Positions 28,240 through 34,550 of a stretch of 64,000 nucleotides of DNA are shown in pieces. The notes under the pieces were generated by a model. It was not told where the DNA came from and ran no database searches. It worked only from the letters and a program-made list of their open reading frames with translations. Position 1 is the first letter of the stretch. Each line of letters starts with the position of its first letter. The DNA lies in contig JADZDM010000012.1 of assembly GCA_020851035.1 (NCBI GenBank), positions 303,021 through 367,020 on the forward strand, read 5' to 3'. The translations under genes and the position numbers were made by a program. This stretch comes from Gemmatimonadaceae bacterium (GTDB taxonomy: Bacteria > Gemmatimonadota > Gemmatimonadetes > Gemmatimonadales > Gemmatimonadaceae).

Positions 28240-29082
28240 TCAGGCCACCACCGCCCTCCCGTGGAGCAGGGCACCGAGCGCCGTGCCGTACCCGCCGTTC
28301 TCCGGCACCGTCAGTTCCATGCCGTAGTACTGCTGGACCTGCGTGAGCACACGGCGGAAGCTGCGCATGTCGGTCATGTGGCCGATCACCACCACCCGGT
28401 CGGTCCGTTCGGCTCGGGCGGCGTTGATCGCGGTGATCGCGATGACCTGGCCCACCAGCGTCATGAGCGCCGCCGCCAGGTCGTCGGGGCTCACCTCGCC
28501 GTCCAGCTGGCGGGCGAGGCGCCCGAAGTTCACCGCGGTGGCATCCGGGGGCAGCGAGCCGATCGGTCCGCTGACCACGTCCCGGAGCGCCAGGTCGGCG
28601 CCGTTCGGGTCGCCGCGCAACGCCATCGCATCGATCACGGCCACGTCCGTGGTCCCGAGCAGCAGCCGGCCGAGGCCAAGCAGCGTCCCGCCGCCGACGC
28701 CCGTGCCGGTGATGTGGGCATAGCTCTCGCCCCGGGCCGAGACGACCGCCGTGCCCGAACCCGCACTCACCACCAGCAGTGGCGTGTCGGGGGCGTCGTC
28801 GGGGCCGAGCCCCAATGCCTGGCCGCCGCGCCCGATCGCGCTCACTTCCGGCACCGCCACCACGTCGCAGCCGCCAAGCCGCGCCGGCAACACCCGATGC
28901 CGTCCGCCGGTCACGGCGAGGCGGGGCAGGCCGGCCAGATCCACGCCTCCCACGGCGAGCACGTGCCGCACGCCATCATGATCTGGCGCGCCCATCGACG
29001 GCCGCGTCCAGAAATGGCGCGTCCCGTTGATCATGGCGACGGCGTCGGTGTTGCTGATCCCGAAATCGATGGCGGCGTGCAT
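28240..29082 (-). CDS. coaW: Type II pantothenate kinase (CoaW-like)
   Basis: Phosphorylates pantothenate, the first step of CoA synthesis, which also yields the phosphopantetheine arm of carrier proteins. The 280-residue protein has the ASKHA-fold phosphate loops: AIDFGISNTDAV at the N-terminus, VSAGSGTAVV, and GTGVGGGTLLGLGRLLLG. The last two are characteristic of the eukaryote-like (type II) pantothenate kinases of staphylococci rather than CoaA or CoaX. ATG at 29082 has AGGA eight nt upstream. The gene lies 91 nt upstream of, and in the same direction as, the two NRPS/PKS genes, suggesting a dedicated precursor supply. A general housekeeping role is also possible. Confidence 0.82.
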   Translation of the reverse strand: MHAAIDFGISNTDAVAMINGTRHFWTRPSMGAPDHDGVRHVLAVGGVDLAGLPRLAVTGGRHRVLPARLGGCDVVAVPEVSAIGRGGQALGLGPDDAPDTPLLVVSAGSGTAVVSARGESYAHITGTGVGGGTLLGLGRLLLGTTDVAVIDAMALRGDPNGADLALRDVVSGPIGSLPPDATAVNFGRLARQLDGEVSPDDLAAALMTLVGQVIAITAINAARAERTDRVVVIGHMTDMRSFRRVLTQVQQYYGMELTVPENGGYGTALGALLHGRAVVA

Positions 29083-29371
29083 GCCGGTCCTGAAGCAGTG
29101 GTGGGGGAGAGAGCGTCGCGATGCCGGGCTCGCTGACCGGCATGATCACCCGCAGTGCAGGGGTTGCGCCAGAGGCATGCAGTCCGATGCCGGACGCACC
29201 ACCGCCGACCTCGCCACGACGCCTCAGCAGGAGGAACACCGTGTCGCCCGCTACCGTACGCCAGGTGCACGGGTGCAATGGCGGACTTGCCCGTGCTCCC
29301 GGCTGCGTGCCGCCGCCATGCTCCGCATCGCGGCGTCGCACCGGCATTCCTCCCAATCCACGTCACGTTCG
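29083..29371. other. Divergent intergenic region between coaW and dps
   Basis: 289 bp separating the divergent coaW and dps genes, so it should hold both promoters. I found no convincing -35/-10 pair of the recurrent type on either strand, no operator-like palindrome and no small coding frame. Confidence 0.4.
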
Positions 29372-29851
29372 ATGCGACATACCCACAACACGCTGTCCGA
29401 GGAGATCCGGTCACAGGTGATCGAGATCCTCAACCATCACCTCGCTGCCGCGATCGACCTGCAGGCGCAGGTCAAGCAGGCGCACTGGAACGTGCGCGGC
29501 CCCGGTTTCATCGCCGTGCACGAACTGTTCGACAAGGTGGCCGCCGCCGTTGGTGACTACGGTGACATGATCGCCGAGCGGGTCGGCGCACTCGGCGGCA
29601 AGGCGGAGGGCACGCTGCCGGTGGCGCTGGCGAACAGCTTCCTCCTGCCGTATGAAGTGGGCATCGCCGACGTGAAGCAGCACGTGTTCGCCGTCGCGAG
29701 CGCGCTGGCCGCGTTCGGGCAGTCGGCGCGCGAGGCCATCGACACGGTGGATGACGCCGGCGACAAGGTCACGGCCGACCTCTTCACGGAAGTCGTGCGC
29801 GGACTCGACGAGCAGATCTGGTTCGTCGAGTCGCACATCCTCACCGACTGA
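29372..29851 (+). CDS. dps: Dps-family DNA-binding ferritin-like protein
   Basis: Dps forms a 12-subunit shell that oxidises and stores iron using hydrogen peroxide and can coat DNA in starved or stressed cells. The 159-residue product shows the family core: NHHLAAAIDLQAQVKQAHWNVRGPGF and HELFDKVAAAVGDYGDMIAERVGALGG, with the inter-subunit ferroxidase ligands (His of AHWN, then Asp and Glu in the second helix). ATG at 29372 is chosen because conservation starts right after it; the frame is open further upstream. A short N-terminus with few lysines leaves DNA binding uncertain. Divergent from the coaW/NRPS operon. Confidence 0.93.
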   Translation: MRHTHNTLSEEIRSQVIEILNHHLAAAIDLQAQVKQAHWNVRGPGFIAVHELFDKVAAAVGDYGDMIAERVGALGGKAEGTLPVALANSFLLPYEVGIADVKQHVFAVASALAAFGQSAREAIDTVDDAGDKVTADLFTEVVRGLDEQIWFVESHILTD

Positions 29852-29865
29852 CGCTGCATCCGGCG

Positions 29866-29906
29866 CCGGCGCCTGCAGCTGCGGGCGCCGGTTCCACGCC
29901 GGCGCC
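29866..29906. terminator. Three-copy palindromic 8-mer between dps and the SRPBCC gene
   Basis: CCGGCGCC (29866-29873), GGCGCCGG (29884-29891) and CCGGCGCC (29899-29906). The middle copy can pair with either flank, so two mutually exclusive 8-bp hairpins are possible. The position between convergent genes suggests a bidirectional termination or RNA-end structure; there is no T-tract. Confidence 0.45.
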
Positions 29907-29922
29907 CGCGCGCGCCATCCGC

Positions 29923-30390
29923 TCAGTGCCGGACGATGGCCGCCGGATTCGCCGCGAGCCAGCCATCGATGCGCACCTGCCACTCGGCCAGCATCGCCCC
30001 GAACGCCGCCGCGGTGAACTCGTCCAGGTACTTGACACCGGCCGGCGTCAGCGCCGTGAGGTCGTACGCGACGTCGGCCGTCGTGGTGGTGGCGGTTGCC
30101 GCCGTGCAGCGCACCTCCACGAACCCGAAGCGGCTGGCCGGCGTGACGCGCGCATAACGCACACGTTGCTGGCCCGGCTCCCAGTCGCAGCAGGCCCAGA
30201 GCGTCAGCTCGTCGGCCTCGCCGGTGCGGAAGACCATCCCGGCTGCCGTACGGCCGTCCGCCGGCCGGATGAACTGCGGCGCCCACCCCGGCACCCAGGC
30301 GCACTCGCCGAGCGGGGTGAACATGGGGAAGACGCGTTCGACCGGGCCGTCGAGCACGATCTGCGCCGCACGGCGCACGTGAACATCCAT
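29923..30390 (-). CDS. SRPBCC family protein
   Basis: A 155-residue START/Bet v1-like (SRPBCC) protein, a helix-grip fold that encloses hydrophobic ligands. It shows the usual beginning, a beta strand RAAQIVLDGPVERVFPMFTPLGE followed by WVPGW, then a run of beta strands ending in a long C-terminal helix (EFTAAAFGAMLAEWQVRIDGWL). No catalytic residues are evident. ATG at 30390 with GGAG about 12 nt upstream. It converges with dps and is followed by the amidohydrolase gene on the same strand; function unknown. Confidence 0.75.
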   Translation of the reverse strand: MDVHVRRAAQIVLDGPVERVFPMFTPLGECAWVPGWAPQFIRPADGRTAAGMVFRTGEADELTLWACCDWEPGQQRVRYARVTPASRFGFVEVRCTAATATTTTADVAYDLTALTPAGVKYLDEFTAAAFGAMLAEWQVRIDGWLAANPAAIVRH

Positions 30391-30468
30391 CGTCGGCTCA
30401 CTCCGGGGGATGGGGGATGGCGGCGCCGGGGAGGAGGGGCGTCGACGCCTGCCGCGGTGGCGCGTGAG

Positions 30469-32037
30469 CTACTGCGCCGCCGGCGTGCCCGCGCGAACGA
30501 GGACGCGGCCGGGATGGGCACCGGTGGTCTTCGCGTTCCACCACACGGCACGCCCGTTCACCCACACGCCGGCGATCCCCGTCGAGACGCGGTGCGGCTC
30601 GGCGGGGGTCGCATGATCCGCGACGGTGGCCGGATCGAAGAGCACGAGATCGGCGAACGCCCCGGGCACCAGCGTGCCGCGGCGCGCGATGCCCATGTGC
30701 GCCGCGGCCAGGCCCGTCATGCGATGCACGGCCGTCTCGAGCGGGATCACCTTCCCGTCGCGCACGTAGCGCGCCAGCACGCGCGGGAACGCACCATAGC
30801 CGCGGGGGTGCGAGCCGTTCATCGCGCCGTCGGAGCTGATGTTCGTGTGCGGCCAGCGCAGCAGCGCCGCGATGTCGTCCTCGGACATGCTGGTGGCCAC
30901 GACGCTCTCACTGGTCTCGTCGCTCTCCGGGTGCGCCTTCTCCCAGGCCTCCGCCTCCGCGATCAGGCCCATGAGCGTCGACGCCGGATCCTCGCGGCGC
31001 AACACCGCAAGCTGCGCGATGGTCTTTCCGCGGTACGCCGGGTTCGCGGCGTAGGCCCCGATGAGCAGCCCCTCCGGCTTCGCGATCTCGCGCAGGATCT
31101 TCTCCGCCTCCGTGCGATTGGTGAAGTCACGCTTCGGGAAGAGCACCGTGAGCGTGGAGTGCCAGTACGGGTACGGATACAGGTCCGCGGTCACGTCCAC
31201 GCCGCTGGCGCGCGCGGCGTCGAGGATGCGGAACAGGCTGTCGGTGCGTCCCCACAGCGGCAGCATGCCGAGCTTGACGTGACTGACCTGCACCGGGAGC
31301 TTCGCATCGCGGCCGATCGTCACCACCTCGTCGATGGCATCCCAGAACCAGCGGTCCTCGCTGCGGATGTGGCTGATGTAGCGCCCGCCGGCGGCGGCCG
31401 TCACCTTCGCGAGCTGCAGCACTTCGCTGCGGTCCGAGTAGATGCCCGGGTCGTACTCGAGGCCCGTGGAGAGCCCGAGCGCCCCCGCATCCAGTTCGCG
31501 GCGCAGCAGCACGGCCATGGCGTCCACCTCGGACGGTGTCGCGACACGCCGGAACGCGGTGTCCATGACCGCCCCGCGGATCGTGCCGTGACCGGCGTAC
31601 CAGGCGACGTTCACCGCCGCCGGGGCGGCCCGGAGGGAGTCCATGGCCGCCGCGAGTGGCATCGGGTGACCGCCGTCCTGCCCGCCGACGAGGGTCGTGA
31701 TGCCCTGGCTCACCACCGGCAGGGCGTCGGGGATGCTCCGCAGGCTGGAGGTGTGGTGGCTGTGGGTGTCGATGAACCCGGGCGCGAGGACCAGCCCGTG
31801 ACCGTCGATCACCGAGTCACCGGCCGCCGGGGTGACCTCCCCGAGGGCCACGATGGTATCGCCGACCATGCGGAGGGCGCCGGGGCGGGGGGGCGCGCCG
31901 GTGCCGTCCAGGATGCGGACGTTCACGAAGGTGGTGCCGGGGGTGGCCGGGGTGGCCGGACCGGCACAGGCGGTGAGTGCGGCAGCGAGGAGGGCGAGGG
32001 GGATCGCCGGGCGGGCGCCCCAGGGCGGCGTGGTCAT
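30469..32037 (-). CDS. Lipoprotein amidohydrolase, D-aminoacylase-like
   Basis: A 522-residue metal-dependent amidohydrolase of the N-acyl-D-amino-acid deacylase/D-hydantoinase type. From the ATG at 32037 there is a lipoprotein signal peptide ending LTAC (Cys24), so the enzyme should be anchored in a cell-envelope membrane. The composite TIM-barrel domain has the HxH metal site in GFIDTHSHHT, later histidines in YISHIRSEDRW and VQVSHVKLG, and the C-terminal Asp in NISSDGAMNGSHPRG. The C-terminal beta-sandwich part ends GAFADLVLFDPATV. Likely releases D-amino acids from N-acyl or short peptide substrates outside the cytoplasm; the exact substrate is not readable. Confidence 0.85.
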   Translation of the reverse strand: MTTPPWGARPAIPLALLAAALTACAGPATPATPGTTFVNVRILDGTGAPPRPGALRMVGDTIVALGEVTPAAGDSVIDGHGLVLAPGFIDTHSHHTSSLRSIPDALPVVSQGITTLVGGQDGGHPMPLAAAMDSLRAAPAAVNVAWYAGHGTIRGAVMDTAFRRVATPSEVDAMAVLLRRELDAGALGLSTGLEYDPGIYSDRSEVLQLAKVTAAAGGRYISHIRSEDRWFWDAIDEVVTIGRDAKLPVQVSHVKLGMLPLWGRTDSLFRILDAARASGVDVTADLYPYPYWHSTLTVLFPKRDFTNRTEAEKILREIAKPEGLLIGAYAANPAYRGKTIAQLAVLRREDPASTLMGLIAEAEAWEKAHPESDETSESVVATSMSEDDIAALLRWPHTNISSDGAMNGSHPRGYGAFPRVLARYVRDGKVIPLETAVHRMTGLAAAHMGIARRGTLVPGAFADLVLFDPATVADHATPAEPHRVSTGIAGVWVNGRAVWWNAKTTGAHPGRVLVRAGTPAAQ

Positions 32038-32089
32038 CCGCCGAACATGGGTCCGCGGCGCCGCGGCAGCAATCGCGGCACCCCGGGCA

Positions 32090-32118
32090 TTGACCCGGGG
32101 CATGGTCCGGCCTAGCTT
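32090..32118 (+). promoter_or_regulatory. Promoter of infC-rpmI-rplT (TTGACC-N17-TAGCTT)
   Basis: TTGACC at 32090-32095 and TAGCTT at 32113-32118 with an optimal 17-nt spacer. Transcription should start near 32125, leaving a leader of about 187 nt before the infC start. Confidence 0.7.
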
Positions 32119-32174
32119 GTCAAGGTCAGAACTCGGCAAGTGACCTCCGCGGCAGCGGTGGTCCACCCTTCGGC

Positions 32175-32189
32175 CCTCGCCCTGCGAGG
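32175..32189 (+). other. Leader hairpin in infC mRNA
   Basis: CCTCGC (32175-32180) pairs with GCGAGG (32184-32189) around a 3-nt loop in the predicted infC leader, about 50 nt after the predicted transcription start. Possible part of a regulatory fold together with the downstream terminator-like hairpin. Confidence 0.35.
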
Positions 32190-32240
32190 TGTGCTGCTGG
32201 AGTCCATTGCAACGGGCACACCCCCTTGGGTGGGCCTCGC

Positions 32241-32283
32241 GGCGTGGTCTTCATCCCCGAAGACCATGCCGTTCTTGTTTTCC
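32241..32283 (+). terminator. Attenuator-like terminator in the infC leader
   Basis: A 12-bp stem, GGCGTGGTCTTC (32241-32252) with GAAGACCATGCC (32259-32270, one G-U pair), 6-nt loop ATCCCC, followed by the T-rich GTTCTTGTTTTCC (32271-32283). It lies inside the leader, 29 nt before the infC start codon, so it would terminate before infC. Attenuators at this position, governed by L20, are known for the infC operon of Bacillus. Confidence 0.6.
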
Positions 32284-32311
32284 GCTTTCCCCGTTTTCCG
32301 GAGCACGTCCT

Positions 32312-32827
32312 ATTCAGGATCCGACCAAGCGAGTGCGCGTCAACCGGCAGATTCGTATCTCCCCGGTTCGCGTCATCGCCCCAGACGGCGCCCAGCTCGG
32401 CATCATGGAAGTGGATGCCGCCCTGGCTTCTGCAGTCGAACAGGGCCTCGATCTGGTCGAGGTGGCTCCACTCGCACGACCGCCCGTGGTCCGCATCATG
32501 GACTATGGCAAGTACAAGTTCGAGATGGCCAAGCAGGCGCGCGTTGCGAAGAAGAAGCAACACGTGATCCTGCTGAAGGAAGTGAAGTACCGACCGGGGA
32601 TCGAGGAGCACGACTTCGAGACGAAGACGCGCCACGCCCGCCGGTTCCTGGAGGAAGGCAACAAGGTGAAGGTCACGCTGATGTTCCGTGGCCGGCAGAT
32701 CGCCCACCCGGAACTCGGGAAGGCGGTCGTCGACCGGGTCGCCCAGCAACTCACTGACATTGCCAAGGTCGAGACGGACGCCAAGCTGGAAGGCAAGGCG
32801 CTGACCATGATCCTGGCGCCACGATAG
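32312..32827 (+). CDS. infC: Translation initiation factor IF-3
   Basis: IF-3 keeps ribosomal subunits apart and proofreads start-codon choice. The 171-residue protein begins QDPTKRVRVNRQIRISPVRVI, has the linker and KYKFEMAKQARVAKKKQ, and the C-terminal domain ending KALTMILAPR, all standard. I place the start at ATT 32312: GGAG lies at 32300-32303 with a good 8-nt spacing, the family N-terminus begins right there, and AUU is the known autoregulatory start of infC in other bacteria. A GTG at 32189 would also open the frame, but it has no ribosome-binding site and would translate through the terminator-like hairpin. GTG 32333 is a fallback. Operon with rpmI and rplT. Confidence 0.93.
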   Translation: MQDPTKRVRVNRQIRISPVRVIAPDGAQLGIMEVDAALASAVEQGLDLVEVAPLARPPVVRIMDYGKYKFEMAKQARVAKKKQHVILLKEVKYRPGIEEHDFETKTRHARRFLEEGNKVKVTLMFRGRQIAHPELGKAVVDRVAQQLTDIAKVETDAKLEGKALTMILAPR

Positions 32828-32842
32828 CACGAAGGGAGACCC

Positions 32843-33040
32843 ATGCCGAAGATGAAGACCCACACCGGCGCTGCGAAGCGCTTCTCCGTCACCGGGACGG
32901 GGAAGGTGAAGCGCCGGAAGGCCTACAAGAGCCACATCCTGACCAAGAAGTCCCAGAAGCGGAAGCGCAACCTCCGTAAGGGCACCACCATCGAAACCAA
33001 CGGGGAGGCGAAGCGCATGCGTCGTCTCATCCAGGCCTAA
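32843..33040 (+). CDS. rpmI: 50S ribosomal protein L35
   Basis: A 65-residue very basic protein, [20 protein letters not shown], then [17 protein letters not shown], which is the complete L35 pattern. ATG at 32843 with GGGAG 7-8 nt upstream. It sits 15 nt after infC and 12 nt before rplT, the universal infC-rpmI-rplT order, so its synthesis is expected to follow the leader control of infC. Confidence 0.98.
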   Translation: MPKMKTHTGAAKRFSVTGTGKVKRRKAYKSHILTKKSQKRKRNLRKGTTIETNGEAKRMRRLIQA

Positions 33041-33052
33041 GGAGGAACCGAG

Positions 33053-33415
33053 ATGCCTCGCGTACGCAGTAATCCGGTCCGCCTGAAGCGGAAGAAGCAG
33101 ATCATGAAGGCCGCGCGTGGTGCATTCGGCGCGCGCAGCAAGACGTGGAAGGCCGCCAAGGAGACCGTCGAGCGTGGCTGGCGCTATGCCTACCGCGACC
33201 GCAAGAACAAGAAGCGCGAGTTCCGCCGCCTCTGGATCATGCGCATCAACGCCGCGGCCCGGCAGCACGACATGTCCTACAGCGTGTTCATCAACGGCCT
33301 CGAGAAGTCGGGCATCGAGATCGATCGCAAGATCCTCGCGGAGCTCGCCGTGAACGATCCGGCCGCCTTTGCCGCGATCGCCGAGCAGGTCCGCACCGCG
33401 CTCGCGGCGGCGTGA
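33053..33415 (+). CDS. rplT: 50S ribosomal protein L20
   Basis: L20 is an early 23S rRNA-binding assembly protein and, in several bacteria, the repressor of its own operon. The 120-residue product reads [36 protein letters not shown], then [20 protein letters not shown], typical throughout. Strong ribosome-binding site AAGGAGG about 9 nt before the ATG. In this window it is the obvious candidate to bind the structured infC leader. Confidence 0.98.
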   Translation: MPRVRSNPVRLKRKKQIMKAARGAFGARSKTWKAAKETVERGWRYAYRDRKNKKREFRRLWIMRINAAARQHDMSYSVFINGLEKSGIEIDRKILAELAVNDPAAFAAIAEQVRTALAAA

Positions 33416-33460
33416 CGGCTGGCCGGGTTTGCTCCCGGCATCCTGATCCGCTTGCTTCGT

Positions 33461-33504
33461 GCGGCGGCAGTGCGACCTCGCGTCCGCTGCCGCCGTTTGC
33501 GTTT
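33461..33504 (+). terminator. Intrinsic terminator or attenuator between rplT and pheS
   Basis: CGGCGGCAG (33462-33470) pairs with CTGCCGCCG (33487-33495) in a 9-bp stem with a 16-nt loop, followed by TTTGCGTTT (33496-33504). It ends the infC-rplT transcript or, if pheS is cotranscribed, may attenuate it. The pheS start lies 23 nt further on. Confidence 0.6.
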
Positions 33505-33527
33505 CCGAATCACTCAATCAGAATCAA

Positions 33528-34550
33528 GTGCCGGTAACGACCCTAGGGGAATTCATTGAGCGCGCTGTCACGCTAGAAGTTGAGGGCAAGCACCTCATCG
33601 ACAGAGCCGTGAGCATGGCTGAATTGCGCGAAGTAAGGACGAGACTGCTTGGTCGAAAGCACGGTTCGCTCACGTCGCTTCTTGCTCTGCTCCCCAACTT
33701 GCCGATCGAGGATCGGCGAGCGGCTGGCGCTGTGCTGAACACTACCAAAGTGCTCTTCGAATCGAAGATCGCGTGGCAGGAACAGAGACTCGACGTGACT
33801 GAAGACGCGTCGCGCCCACACGACCTTACCATGCCCGGCCGCGAGGCCTGGCGCGGTGCCATCCACCCCGTCTCCGCCGTCATCGACGAGATCTCCGCGA
33901 TCTTCCGCGAACTGGGCTTCACCATCGCCCTCGGCCCCGAGGCCGAGACGGAGTGGTACAACTTCGGTGCCCTGAACTTCCCGCCCGACCACCCGGCGAT
34001 GGAAGCGCACGACACACTGTACCTCGGCGACGACACGCTCCTCCGCACGCACACCTCGCCGGTGCAGGTCCGCACGCTCCAGACCTACACGCCACCCGTC
34101 CGCATCCTCTGCCCGGGCAACGTCTACCGCCGCGACTTCTTCGACGCCACCCACGCACCGAGCTTCATGCAGATCGAGGGCCTCTGCATCGACGAGGGCG
34201 TCAGCTTCGTGGACCTCAAGGCCACCCTCAGCGAGTTCGCCCGCCGCTTCTATTCCGGCTCCAGCACGGTGCGCCTTCGCCCGAGCTTCTTCCCGTTCGT
34301 GGAACCCGGCGCCGAGATGGACGTGGCCGTGGACCTCGGCGACGGGAAGGGCACCCGCTGGGTCGAGATCCTCGGCTGCGGCATGGTGCATCCCAACGTG
34401 CTCGATGCCGCCGGCATCGACAGCGAGAAGTACAGCGGCTGGGCCTTCGGCATGGGCCCCGCCCGCATCGCGATGTCCCGCCACAAGCTCCCCGACATCC
34501 GCCTCCTCTACGATTCCGACGTCCGCTTCCTGGAGCAGTTCGCCCGATGA
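33528..34550 (+). CDS. pheS: Phenylalanine-tRNA ligase alpha subunit
   Basis: Catalytic subunit of the (alpha-beta)2 enzyme that charges tRNA-Phe. The N-terminal coiled-coil tRNA-binding domain occupies residues 1-~95 (RTRLLGRKHGSLTSLL is typical). The class II catalytic core follows: HPVSAVIDEISAIFRELGF, RTHTSPVQVRTL (motif 2 region), VYRRDFFDATHAPSFMQIEG, and motif 3 GWAFGMGPARIAM. GTG 33528 is the best start; it has no clear ribosome-binding site. Odd: the first ~300 nt use many A/T-ending codons (including three AGA and two CTA), about a third of codons against a few per cent afterwards, with a sharp change near 33826. Overlaps pheT by 4 nt. Confidence 0.95.
   Translation: MPVTTLGEFIERAVTLEVEGKHLIDRAVSMAELREVRTRLLGRKHGSLTSLLALLPNLPIEDRRAAGAVLNTTKVLFESKIAWQEQRLDVTEDASRPHDLTMPGREAWRGAIHPVSAVIDEISAIFRELGFTIALGPEAETEWYNFGALNFPPDHPAMEAHDTLYLGDDTLLRTHTSPVQVRTLQTYTPPVRILCPGNVYRRDFFDATHAPSFMQIEGLCIDEGVSFVDLKATLSEFARRFYSGSSTVRLRPSFFPFVEPGAEMDVAVDLGDGKGTRWVEILGCGMVHPNVLDAAGIDSEKYSGWAFGMGPARIAMSRHKLPDIRLLYDSDVRFLEQFAR

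Noticed and set aside
32189..32311. GTG at 32189 as start of infC (41 extra residues)
   Set aside because: No ribosome-binding site, the added residues are not IF-3-like, and the stretch contains the terminator-like leader hairpin.
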